A stretch of 64,000 bases of DNA from the NCBI RefSeq assembly GCF_024713945.1, contig NC_134680.1:6197501-6261500 (forward strand). The letters are read 5' to 3'. The position numbers and the translations under genes were made by a program. The notes under the pieces were generated by a model, which saw only the letters and a list, made by a program, of their open reading frames with translations, was not told where the DNA came from and did not search any database. This document shows, piece after piece, positions 48,424 to 61,134 of the stretch. Each line of letters begins with the position of its first letter. Position 1 is the first letter of the stretch. The DNA is from Dermatophagoides farinae (taxonomy: Eukaryota; Arthropoda; Arachnida; Sarcoptiformes; Pyroglyphidae).

Positions 48424-48469
48424 CCAATAGACCAATTCTTCCGTCTCGCAACTGGCCAATTGCCATTGG
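48424..48469. promoter_or_regulatory. Cluster of four CCAAT boxes upstream of FECH
   Basis: CCAAT occurs at 48424-48428, 48432-48436 and 48456-48460, and ATTGG at 48465-48469, all in 46 nt. The cluster is 230-275 nt upstream of the first FECH ATG, a position suited to NF-Y. Function is inferred from motif density. Confidence 0.4.
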
Positions 48470-50596
48470 TTGTGAATTTTTTTTGGTCCATTTTGAAATC
48501 ACCATTCGTATTTGGTACATCATCATCACTTGTTGATGTGTTATTATTATGTCACATTTTTAAATCTGAACAGCTGCTGTTTTTTTTTTTTTTTGGTTCT
48601 CACGTGATTCATTTTGTTATTCATAAATTCTATGACGTCAGTGGAAAACAAAATCATCGGAAATTATTTTGCCCACGGGTTATTGTCGTGTGTGTGTGTT
48701 GAACTTGTGTCAAGGTCAATCTTATCAACCGATATGGATCTAAAAATGTTGGACAATAGATTGATTGAAATTGAAATTTGAATGAGAAAAAAAAAAGTTT
48801 TTTTTTGTGTTTGAAATGAACCAAAACCATTCTTATTGGTCACAATGTTTTTTCATTGTGTCAAAAAGAAAACGGTGAAAGATTGTATTGTTTGTTGAAT
48901 GTTGAACCAAAAAAAAAAACGAAATCTGGATCAATTTTTCACATCTTTATTCCATTCCATTCATTCTTTCAATTCAATTACAATTGAATTTCATTTTTCA
49001 TTTTTTTTCAAAATTCAAATTTTATTTTCTCGTTTTAAAACCGATCCATTTATACAAAAAAAAAATCTTCCAATTGAAATGTCATTGCGTGTTTGATGAT
49101 GATCATCATTATCATTATCATGATAATGATGAAGATGAAGATCATCTTCTCTTGAGAATCATCATCATCATTGTTATTATTATCGCCCTTTATTTCGTTT
49201 TGTTTCAATTGTTCCCAAATTATAATTGATGTACTTTTTTTTTGAATCACCTTCAACATTCAACAATAAAACATTATTTGTGTGTGTGTGTCTGTGTCAA
49301 GGATTAATTATTTACCATTGTTGTTGTTGTTGTTGTTGTTTGATGTTGTTGTTGAATATTTGTACATTCCATAAAAATTGGGCTTTCTCTCACTCTGTCC
49401 TAATTGCTAATTATAGTTTTGTACACATCCAAAATTCCAAAAAAAAAAAGATAAACACATCAATAGCGTTTAGGTAATCGAATATGTGTGTGTGTGTGTG
49501 TGCAATGGCTCATTGCTTATTGAATTCATCAATATATCCGTTACGTTGTATATGAATAGATAGATCATTCATTCGATTTGTGAATTCTATTCCAATGATG
49601 ATAATGATGATGATCTTTTGCAATATAGTTTTATTAATATCAAAAAATCATTACAAGTTTCTCATGTCTCTTTATTATTTTATCAATGAAATACATCATA
49701 TACACAAAGTTCCGGTTTCCTTTTCTTTTTCATTTCAATTCATTTAATTTTTATTCATTTGAACAGAAATTGCAAAATAAAATTCGAGTCAAGAAAAACA
49801 ACCAAACATTTTGACCGCTACGACAATAACAACAACAACAACAACAAAACGAAATTTACCTGGCAAAATTTTTTTTTTATCATGGTTGATAGTGGTAATC
49901 AAGTGGCTCTACAAGTGCCAACCACCACTACATGTTTTTTTTTCCAAAAACGTATATACACAAACCTGTTAATCAAGTCTTCTGTATATTCACAACAGGT
50001 GCATAAAAAAAAATGAAAGAATTTTTTTTTCTTCTCAATAAAAAACAAAAATCTTGTTTCTCCATTCACATTATTTCGGCCATTTTGATGACGACGACGA
50101 CGACGATGGCGAAGACTTTAAAGTTACAACGGTTTGATATTGTGACTCTCAACATTTCAAATCAGTATTTGTTGAATCAGTTTGAACAAATGATGATGAT
50201 GGTATGTAATGAATTCAATGATTTGTAACTGGTGGTGATAGTGGTGGTGGTGGTGGCTCCTACAACATTATCATCGTACAAATTCGTAGCAGTTTGACTT
50301 CAAGTGGTGGCCAAATTTTTTTTTTTTTTTTTACTTGCCTGTGATGATGTTGTTATTGTTGTTGTTGTTGATCATGAATGGTGTCAGGTTGATGATTCAA
50401 AATGTATGTGTGTGTGTGTGTGTGTGTGTTTTTAGGAAACCAATGACGACAACAACAACAACAACAACAACATTAATTTGATTAATATTGGATAATCTGA
50501 TGTTTATCGATATTTTATTTCAACTAAAAAATTTAAAAAATGAAATTTCAACAACCAAAAGCAATCACCTGTTGATTTGACCGGTCCATATGTGTG

Positions 50597-50599
<3 letters not shown>

Positions 50600-50641
<42 letters not shown>
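50600..50641. repeat. (GT)21 dinucleotide repeat
   Basis: Uninterrupted alternating GT of 42 nt, the longest in the window; such tracts can adopt Z-DNA and are highly variable in length. Confidence 0.9.
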
Positions 50642-50642
<1 letters not shown>

Positions 50643-51162
50643 AAAATATTTCCATCGATGATTCTCGAAGATATTGATCCGACAACAGCATTTTTTTTGC
50701 GTCTGATTGTTAATTAGATAATCTGATCATGCATTATCATCACCATCAACATCGTGGATTATCGATTTAATTTTTGGATAATTTTTTTTTTTTTTTTGCT
50801 CAAATATTAAGATACCGCATCATCCACATCATCATCAAGTGTTGTTTTGGATCTAATTGTGAACAATTTCCCATCAAACAAAAAAAAAAAATAACATTAC
50901 ATGTGATTTCAAGTACGCAAATCTTTCATCAAATCAATTAATTGATTAATCGATTGATCAATCGATCGTAATAATTGTGGTGAATGAGTATCATTTGATT
51001 TTTTTTTATTTTTGTTTTTTTCTGATTTCGATTCTCGAGAAAGAGAGTACAACTTAACAAAAACTGACACAAAAAAATACGGAAAACAGCAACAAAATTG
51101 AAAAAAACCAGAATTTCTGTAAATTAAAAAAAAAACCGAAACAAAGAAACGAACAAACAAAA

Positions 51163-54100
51163 ATGGATCGTTTTTCACCAAATCAAGTACCAACCTATCA
51201 TGTTGAACATCTGGCAACATTTTCAACAACAACAACAACATCATCATCGTCATCATCATTATCAAATTCACCACAACCACCAGCCAATGCACCAACAACA
51301 ACAACATCAGCATCACAATCACATGATAATGAACAACAACAACAACAACAACAACATGTAACACCTCGTATGGCATTACAACGTTTATTTAAAATGGAAA
51401 AAACATCCGGTAAGTTATGGATTGAAATTTTCTTCACATAAATCATTTTCATACATAACACAACACAACACCGGATTTATTTTGAATCAGACATAAAAAA
51501 AACCAGATTCAAACACACAGGTTAAGTTTGATTTTTTTTCACCAAAAAAAAACAACAACATGCAAATGCAGCAGCAGCAACAAAAAAAATATTCGTGTTA
51601 CAAATTTCCAATTGTAATTTTCATTTGTAAACTTCCGTTCTAAATTTAGATGTCTATTCCAATATAATGGATGATGATTACATAATAATCATTGTATTAG
51701 TTAACATTTGTCAATCTACCATTGTCAATTAGTTGTTGTTGTTGTTGTTGTCGATCAATATTTCATTTGATTATTATTTACCGAAAAAATTTTTCCATTT
51801 TCATTAAAAATTTCTTTTGCGATTTTGCGATAAATACACACACACACACACACACACGCACGAAGCAAAAATCAACATTGAAAAACATTTTTTTTTTTGT
51901 CAATGCAAATGCACAATTTTAATCATTCAAATGAGTCAAATATTGTCATGGAATAATAAAATTTATATTGATTCAAACTCATTCTTATAGAGGAATCATA
52001 TAAATGAATGGAATGAATTTTCAATTCTTTTTTCATTTTCATATTAATTCCATTTGAATTCATTCATTCAAATGAATGAATGAATGAATGAATGAATTTA
52101 CCCCATTGAGTTTTGTTTTCTTTCTTTCGTCATGTCATTCACTCTCTGTTATCATCATCATCATCATTTTATTTGCTTTTTGTTTGGCTGTTCATGTGTG
52201 TGTGTGTGTACATGTTGTTGTTTCCGTTCATTTTTGTTCGTTTATTTGTTTGTTCGATTTTTCTCTGTGTTCATGTTTGAATAGGTAAACATAGCATTTA
52301 TATTTATCTAGAAAAACGATGATGATTATGATGATGGCCTAGCAGGCAGAACTTGTCATTTTTGTTGTTGTTATAGTTGCAGTTGTTGTTGTTGTTGTTG
52401 TCAAGAATCTTCTTCTTTTTCTTCTTTTTTTCTCACTCCCACTTCCATCTCTGAAATTCACAATTTTCATTTCAATCGAATTGATCATCATCAAACAGAC
52501 AAACAAACATATGAAATGGATGAAAAAAATTTTCTTTCATTCATTCATTCCACAACAAAATGATTATTGTGTGTGTGTGATGGTAACATTGTAAATTTGT
52601 TTGTTTATTTGTGAAAAAAAAAAATTTTATTGTCTTTTTTTTTTGTTCAGGAAAACGCCGCCTATCCACCCATCATAACATTTTTTGGATTTTGATGAAT
52701 ACAAAAATCCATCACACACACACACACATCTCCATCATCCATTTCTCTCTCTCTGTGTGTGTGTGTTAGTGTATTTACCACGCCCCAATATTACATCATT
52801 ATACATTATCATGATGATGATGATGATGATTATTGATTAGATGTGTGTGTTTTTATTATTATTATTACACAATGATGGTTTTTTTTTTTTTGGTGGTATA
52901 CAATTAGATTGATTGAAATGAACATTTTTTTTTCGATTCTATCATCATTATAATGATGACATTGTGTGTGTGTTTACACGCCCACTAGTTAAATGTCATT
53001 TCATTAAGTTTAGTAATTTTTTTCTCTCTTTTTCTTCTCGATAAGCAAATAGTTCCAGAAACAGAAAAATCGAAAAAGACAAATAGAAAACACACATGCA
53101 CACACACACACAAAAATTCCAAATAAAGAGTTTTCTTCTTTCGTTTGTTCATTCTTTTTTTTTGTTTTGTTTTGTTGAATTTGAATTCCATTTTGGATAT
53201 GTATCATTATGAATGTGAACGAGAGAGAGGGAGGGAGAGAGAGAGAGAGAGAGAGAAATAAAACAGAACCAAGAAAAAAGCATTCATCATCGTTGCATAA
53301 CCAGGTAAACCGGAACAAACACAGACTTTTTTTTGTCGTGAAAATTCCATTCATTGATTAAAATCGATGAATTTTTTTCCAATATTTATCCAAAAAATTG
53401 TTTTTCTACTTTTCTATTTCATTTCATTCTTGGCTTTCACACATTTGATGTGATCCAATGTGATTTGGCAAACATTCAAAAAATGGAAATTGATGACAAT
53501 GAAAATTGTTGTTGAAATTGAAAATGATGATGATTATGGTGATTATTACCACATTATCCATAAATGATGATGAACATCACCATGATCATCATCATCCTAC
53601 GAATAAAACAAACAAACCATCAGTCCATCATTCATTCATTCATCAGATGGATCATCATCAACAAATACATATACCATTTTCATTCCATTTGATTTCATTT
53701 CATTTCATTTTGGATTTGTAGATTTTCATCACGATGGTAATCATCATCATATGATTATCATATTATATAAATATGGCCATCTTTTAAGAGACCTAAAATG
53801 GCCAATAAATATATATGAAACAATGTTATTATCATCATTATTATGGTGGTGACTGAGAGCATCCTTTTTTTAAAAGAAGATGAAATGAAATGAATATGAT
53901 CATGTTATATGAAGATAATTGCCTTGGAACCTGTTTTGTCGTCGTCATTGTTATTTCTTTATGATGACTATGATGGTTACTGATTCAATTTTTCAAGGTG
54001 AATCCAAAAAAAAAAAAAAAAATTCTAGGATTTTTTCTGTTTTGTTTTGTTTTTCTGTCACTGTTTCACTGTTGTATCCGGATTTATTACATTTCAACAC

Positions 54101-57100
54101 ACACACACACAAAAAATGGCATTCAATTTCATTCGATGTTGTTCGTGATGTTTTTGACTTGTTTTGAGGGACAAAACAAAACAAAAAACACAAAAGGAAA
54201 AAAACATGTTTTTCTTCTCCATCATCATCATCATCATCAATTTGATTAGGTCCTTAATCGGTTTTTGTATTTGTTGTGTTAATCAATGAATGATGTAATA
54301 TGGCTGTTTTGTGTTTGATAATCATAAAGGTGTTGATGATTATTTTCCCTCATTCATTCATTTGATGATGATTTTTTTTATCCAATTTTTTTCCACTGAA
54401 AAATTCATGTAATTGATGATTACGATGATGATGATGACAAGGAAAAATTATTTTTGTTTGTGATCCAAAACGAAACCACCGACAACAACAATCATCATCA
54501 TCGATTGATGAGTGCTAAAAATATCTAGAAAAAAAATTTTTTTTCATTCAATTTTCAATCGAAACATGTGTAACCTTAATCAATTATCTAGTAAAATCGA
54601 AATCTAAATTGAATCAATGAATGAAATGGCGGAAAAATGACCATCTTAACCTGTTGACGGTTATTAATAATGATGATGATAATAATAATTTATATACGAT
54701 TAACGTTTAATTTTTTTTCCTCAAATATATTCAATCTATGTCGAATGTTATTGGCCAGCAACAACCAAAAAAAAACTTGTAAAGTTTCTCAATATTTTCG
54801 TTCGTTCGTTCGTTTGTTTATTTCACCAGTGTTGTGTGTTTCCTTATATTCAAATAATTCATCCTGATGATGGCTATCCGGTTTTTTTCCCGCTATCCAT
54901 CGGGTTAATTTTTTTTTTTTTTTTTTGATATTAAATGGTAGAGAAAATGGAAGGGGAAAAAATACCCGCCTGTCACATACCTTTCCATCATCATCGTTTT
55001 GATTTTTTTTTGTTGCAAAAGTTATATACTTACTAACTCTCAAAGAGTGTGTGTGTGTGTGTGTGTGTGTGTCCTGAATACTTGATGCAGCATCTTGTTT
55101 ATTTTTTATTTTTTATTTCGTTTGTTTGGATTCTAATTGTGTTTGTGTGTGTGTCTGAGTGTTGTTCATTTCATCCATAATTTGGTTTACGGTTTGTTTG
55201 GTTGACCTATCAATTTGAAATTTTTTTTCTCTTCATTTTTTTTTTGTTATTTCTGTGGAAAAACTCCGTGTTTTTTGGCTTTTCTTTTTTAGAAACACCA
55301 CTACTTGACCACAATATTGGATCCAAAAAAAAAAAACAGATATAGAGGGAGAGAGAGAGATGTAGATGTCAAATGTTCAAGTTTTATTTCTAATTTTATT
55401 TTCCTGTCAGATAGTTATTTGGATTCGATGTAATTTGAAATGAGCACGATGGATTTTTTTTTTTGTTGTGGCTGTTTGTTCGTTTGCACACACACACACA
55501 CATTTTAACGGTTACGTATTAATACGAAAATGAAAACGAAATTTTTTTTTTCGGTTTATTTACTAAAGAGTATATTGATCCCATTTGATTGTCGTAGTGT
55601 TTGTTGGCGGATGTTGTTGTTGATTGTTGATTGTTGATTGTGGATAACCAAAAGTTGATTTTTCTTCTTTGGTCAACAGTTTTGTTGTTGTTGTTTTATT
55701 ATCCTCTCTCTCTCTCTGTCTTGTTGTCTTGTCCGCCTGTCTATTAAACATGTCAAATTGAATTGTTGATTACAATGGAATGTCCACCAATGGACGAATG
55801 AACGATGATGATATTTGATTATTCAATTAATCTTACCATATACACTAATCATCGTCATCATCAAACGATCAGATAAATCAATTTGTGTAAATGATAATAA
55901 GGAGAAAAACCAAAAAAAAAAATGATGCAATGAAAGGAAAAACGAAATTAACGATTGCAGTTTAGTTTTTATTTATAAAAAAAAATCCCCGATGACATAC
56001 CGCGGACATTGCAGACATTTTTTTCCATTCGGTATTCAACATTCATCCAAAATTGACCAATGTGTGTGTGTGGTCCACAAACATACCTTGGAATTTTTTT
56101 TCGTAAAGAATTTTCAAAAACAAATGTAAAAAAAAAAATAAACAGCTCTAAAAGCTGAGATCGATCGATCGATTGATTGATTGAAAATTGAGAATTTTTT
56201 TGCTTTGTTGCAAATGAATTATTCATTGTTTCTATTATTACTGATTGTGTTGTTTTGTTTTTTGTTTTTGGTTCATGTTTATTCATTTGTTTTCATCATC
56301 ATCGTTATCTATTTCTACATGAATGATCATCAATCGGATTCGTGTTGTTTTTTTCATTTTGTCATCATTTGTGATTCCGGTGACGAAAAAAAAATCGAAA
56401 ATCAAATCAATTAATAATTGATCTATAGATTTGAACAGAATTTTTGTGATTCATTTTTGTTTTTCGATTCCTGAAAACCTGCTATTACACATCACATTTT
56501 CTAATTCTGGACTAACGAAAAAAATTCCGTAGAGATTGGAAAAAATTTTTTAAAACAAAACAAAACAAAAAAAAAGAGAATTTACGTCATTGGCAATTTT
56601 TTTGAACAAAAAAAAAATAGTTCTGCCCAAGTCATTGATCGAGACCATTGGCCAATATAAAATTTGAGAAATATTTCAGGAAATATTTTTACCGAAAAAG
56701 TTTTTCAGCGTTAACAAACGAAAAAAAATGTAATGATAATAATTTGAAGACAAAATCGTATATGGGCATGGTTGACATATCATTATCAAAGACAATCGAT
56801 AATTGACAGGTTTTTTTTCAAATTTCTATTGATCTTGAATGAATTGAATTGCATATGTGGGCGGAATTAGGTGTGTGTTTGTGTGTGTGTGTGTGTTTGT
56901 GCGTGTTCTAAATCCATTAATCAAATTTGTAATTTTTGAAGACAAAATCGAAATATCAATAAACAAACAAATCTGCTATGTATAGATAGATAGATAGATA
57001 GATAGATGTGCGTAGCGTTCAATTGATTATTATATGTGAATGATGATTAACGCCAACTCATTGTGTCATTTTTCTGTATGCAGAAAAATTAGAAAACAAG

Positions 57101-60100
57101 AAAAAGAAAAGAAATATCCATTTTGAATATCAATTTCATTGGCGATATATATAATGATTGATTATTAATTGTTGTTGTTTTTCATTGCATTAGGCATTTG
57201 GACACAAAGGATGGCCATTCAATTGAAAGGTATGGTTTTGTTTTTTGTATTTTTTTTTTGTCAAATGAATTAATTTTTTTTTTTGCCCAATTCAGGCAAT
57301 CATATGTGGATATTGGATGGTGAAACAAATGATGTTGTTGAACGTTTTCCAGTTGCATTCATACAACAGCCAACATCATTTAATGATCAGAATCATATTT
57401 ATAATAATATATTGATATTCACTGTACAATTACCAAATGAAAATCAAGGTGAATTACATATATTTCAATGTGTATCACATGATGCTATCAATGTTGTTGA
57501 TGATATCTATCATTGGATGCGACATTATGGTATTATGGTAGCCAATCATAATAATAATCATAATACGACAGGTAAGAAAAGAATTGACCAGTATAAATTT
57601 GAAATTGAAAATTTAATTGATTTTTTTACCTGTTTATCATGATGAAAGTAGAGAAAAGCCATAATAACCATCATCATCATCATCATCATTCACCTCATCA
57701 TCATCATCATCATCCGCATTCACATCCATCTGGACCATCAAGTAATGTTAATGTTAAGGAAGCTGTCAATGCATTTAATCAGATTGCAGCACAAAGAGAA
57801 AAGTAAGAGTTTTTTTTATAAATTTTGAAAGTAAAAAAAACAAACATGATTTGACCACGTTTATTTGTTGCCACACACACACATGTACACAAACAGGAAA
57901 GGAGCTTCAAATGATTCAATTCATCATTTACCAGCAACTGGAACAACAACAACAGGAGCAGGATCAGCGGCTACAACATCCGGCACATTAATTGTACAAG
58001 ATTTAGATTCACGATCAGATTCATCGTCATTTGCTGAACGTGAATCAGTACCGCAACAACAACAACAACGTCAAGAAATGTCATCACCACAATCACAAAG
58101 CCATCAACATCATCATCATCCACATTCAAATGGCAATTCACATAATCATCATCATCGAACACATGAAATGAATGAGGTAAAATCTTGTTTTATTTATCTG
58201 TTGAATAATTTTCATTTTATTTCACATCCAGAACTATTCAAATGAACGTTATGTATCCATATTGAATCATTGTTTTGACGATATTGAAAGATTCATTATA
58301 CGTTTACAACATGCAGCAGCAGCATTAAGAGAATTACAGATACGTAATCATAAACGTGGAGGTTGGTCATCATTTTTTTTGTTTGTTTGTGATTTTCATT
58401 TAAATTTTATTTTTTGTCGTTGATGTTTATCATTTATGTGACCACAATACAAAAAAAAACAAAAGCCAAAGGATCTGGTGATGGATTGCTAGCCATACGT
58501 GCACGTGGTCCATGTGAAGAAGAATTTTTTGAAATTCTTTCCAAATTTAAATTAGCATTTAATTTATTAGCCAAATTAAAAGGATGTATACACGATCCAA
58601 ATGCACCGGAATTGGTACATTTTCTTTTTACACCTGTAAGTTGATTTGTTTGGTTGAATGAAATTTGAATTAATTTTTTTGTTTTGTTTTGTTCATTAAT
58701 CATTTATAGCTTGCCATTATAATTGAAGCTGCACGTGCAAATGGTATGTAATCAACAACAACAAAAAAAAATGGTTCGATTTATATAATTAATCATCATC
58801 AATATATTAGAGCCACCAGTAGATCCATCTTTAGTTGGAATTCCATACCTAAGTCCTGATGCTATTGAATTATTGTCAAATTGTTGTACAAGTAAAGAAT
58901 TTGATCTTTGGCAATCACTTGGTAATAATTGGATACAATCGGTCAAGGTTAGTTTGATTATTCCATGTATATGATTGATTGATTGATCGATTGATTGGAT
59001 ATTTATAGCATGTTCGTATGACAAGTCCATTTCAACCAATATTTACCGATGGTTGGGCACCAGCTATTACTGAACCAGAATTATTGGGAATAATAGTTCC
59101 AACATCAACATTGATGGCCAATGAAATTGATACAGATCAAGAAGAAATCATTACATCACGATCATCATCCATGCCAAATAATAATAATAAATCTCGTAGT
59201 CATAGTCATCCGACTAGTTTTGATGATAGTGATTATGAAGATCAACAAAATAATAACGGTGATAATAATCCTCGAATCATTGCTCATCATCATCAACATC
59301 ATAAACACAATTCATCAACACGAAGTATGTCATTCATTCATCTAATTTGCATAAAGAAACAAAAATTTTTTTTGTTTTGTTTTGTTTTTTGTTTAGCAAC
59401 ACCAACATCACATAATAATAATCATCATCATCAACAACAACAACAACAACATGGCCATCGACCATCACCATCGCCAATCGATTCAATTGATCGTGATGAT
59501 CAATCACCATCATCATTATCAATGGCAATGGCGGCCAATAATCATCATCATCATCATCATCATAACAATGGTAATGGTAATAATAATGGTCATGAAACAA
59601 TTGATTCAGAACAAATGGAATGGTTATCTGAATTACAATCAAGGAATGCAACGAAAATTGTACGTGTACTATTTCCACGTACAGCTAATAATAATAAAGA
59701 GTTGACTGTAACAAGGTTTGTTTTCCATATAGCACATATTTTGATTTTGAAATTGAACAAAAAAAACATGCTAATTATGATTTTTCAATACATATAAATT
59801 AACATAAAAAAATTATCAGAGGTGAAATCCTAGAAATACTTGATGATTCACGTAAATGGTGGAAAGCAAGAAATTCACGTGGCCAAATAGCCCATGTACC
59901 ACATACAATTGTTGGTGAAATTGAATCAAATATGTTGATGATGATGCCTGGAGCGGCTATCAATAATCATCATCATCAAATTGCTGGTCCATCTACATCA
60001 TCAACAACTTCCGTTGGTGGACATAATCATCATCATCATCATCAACAACATCATGGACAATCAACATCGATGATGATGACACAAGATGATTGGATTCGTC

Positions 60101-60141
60101 GTGAACGTCAAGGTAAAAAAGGAGAATTTCGATATTTTTGA
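51163..60141 (+). CDS. Eps8: EPS8-family actin/signalling adaptor (PTB and SH3 domains)
   Basis: Adaptor linking receptor and Rac signalling to actin. Twelve exons: 51163-51409, 57194-57229, 57296-57571, 57649-57802, 57897-58176, 58232-58361, 58466-58635, 58710-58743, 58811-58947, 59009-59324, 59397-59715 and 59820-60141. All phases agree, giving 806 residues. The PTB domain (about residues 8-185) starts YHVEHLATF and ends [21 protein letters not shown] conserved middle region has [20 protein letters not shown] and LVHFLFTP. The SH3 (about 680-735) reads [35 protein letters not shown] and HVPHTIV. His-rich runs fill three exons. The C-terminal actin-binding/SAM-like region of vertebrate EPS8 is not seen. 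The end is ambiguous: a GTAAAA donor at 60113 could splice to an AG before 60281, replacing the last nine residues. Confidence 0.9.
55049..55072. repeat. (GT)n dinucleotide repeat
   Basis: About twelve GT units within EPS8 intron 1. Confidence 0.85.
56582..56662 (+). promoter_or_regulatory. Promoter-like motif group inside EPS8 intron 1
   Basis: A CRE-like TTACGTCA (56582-56589) abuts ATTGG. The palindrome ATTGGCCAAT (56647-56656) runs directly into TATAAAA (56656-56662). The group is about 530 nt before EPS8 exon 2. CCAAT and TATA are closer than usual, so core-promoter function is uncertain. Confidence 0.25.
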
Positions 60142-61134
60142 ATAACGGGATAATTTGATGTGTCACTTTCACCAACTACTACTTGTCACATCATCATCAT
60201 CAACAATTTGGCTTTTGGCTTCAAATTTTTTTTTCTTCATTGTTTCATTCTATCCCACCCCCGCTTTTTTTATCATTCAGTACAAAATGATGCTTTAATT
60301 TTTGTTCCCGATCTGTTTGTGTGTGTGTGTGTTGAATTGAATTTTTTTTTCTTTCATTGAAAACAATTATTTATTTAGATTTTTTTTTCTAAAAGGCAAC
60401 AAAAAATGATTAAATTTTATTAAAATTTTTGAAATTCACATGAAATCATGTCCATCTGGTGGCAGATAATTTCATCAAGCCATTAAACAATCGAACGGTT
60501 TTTTTTAGTTTTAAAAATGTTCATCATTTATTCAATTTCAAATTAAATTAAAATAAAATAAAATGAATAATATGCAAATTCAAAGGCGTTATCATCGTAA
60601 TCATCATCATAAATCAATTATAATCATTTGTTGTTTTAAAATTTTACGTTTTTTTTTTTTGATAATAATAATAAATGAAAAAAAAAAATCAAAGGAAGAT
60701 ATCAATTTTTGTTTTGTTTTGTCGTTTTTTTTTAAAAATGGTTCTTATACCATTTGGTTTTTTGTTTATATATATAGTGGGTATTGTGTATGTATTATTC
60801 TTATAAATCGAGATTCACACAGATTCAAAAAGATGAAAAAAATTCTTTTAAAAAAAAAACAACAAAGATATTTGAGCGCTCATTGTCATCACTCCATTGT
60901 TGTTTATCGAGATTTTTGTTGTTTTCATTTTGTTTGTTTTTTTTTTTGTTTCATAATTACTTGTTTTCTCTAGTGGATTTCGTTTCAGGATTATTAGTTA
61001 GTTATTTTTATCAATCAAAATCATATAGTAAATGATGACTAGACGAAATCAATGGAAATTCATTTTTTTTTCATTTATCAATACCGGGGATTGCTGTTTT
61101 ATTATCATCAACTGATAAATTAAGTTATTGTTTT
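60142..61134. other. Convergent region between EPS8 and the right-edge gene
   Basis: Holds the EPS8 3' UTR with an AATAAA at 60552-60557, an AG-bounded possible alternative last exon from 60281, and a GGTGGCAG motif near 60460-60467. Otherwise T-rich DNA without a supportable gene. Confidence 0.5.

Larger units (their letters stand above)
48196..51162. other. Divergent intergenic region FECH / EPS8
   Basis: The FECH-proximal part (48410-48480) carries four CCAAT elements. The rest is repeat-rich: (GT)n at about 49480-49502, (TTG)n at about 49318-49340, (CAA)n at about 50449-50471 and a long (GT)n at 50600-50641. Open frames at 48316-48702 and 49759-50016 are not convincing genes. Confidence 0.55.
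51410..57193 (+). other. Large first intron of EPS8
   Basis: 5.8 kb between the first and second coding exons; the PTB domain reads straight across, so no exon is missing. It contains many (GAT)n, (CA)n, (GA)n (53220-53255) and (GATA)n (56984-57005) tracts, a CArG-like CCTAAAATGG at 53792-53801, and a promoter-like motif group at 56582-56662. No independent gene supported. Confidence 0.65.

Noticed and set aside
48316-48702. 128-codon frame starting MTDNYSFVNSGLG
   Set aside because: It overlaps the CCAAT cluster, ends in (GT)n and poly-Phe, and shows no family features; promoter DNA is the simpler reading.
53792-53801. CArG box CCTAAAATGG in EPS8 intron 1
   Set aside because: A perfect match, but a few such matches are expected by chance in 64 kb of this composition (another lies near 1369), so it is not evidence of SRF control.
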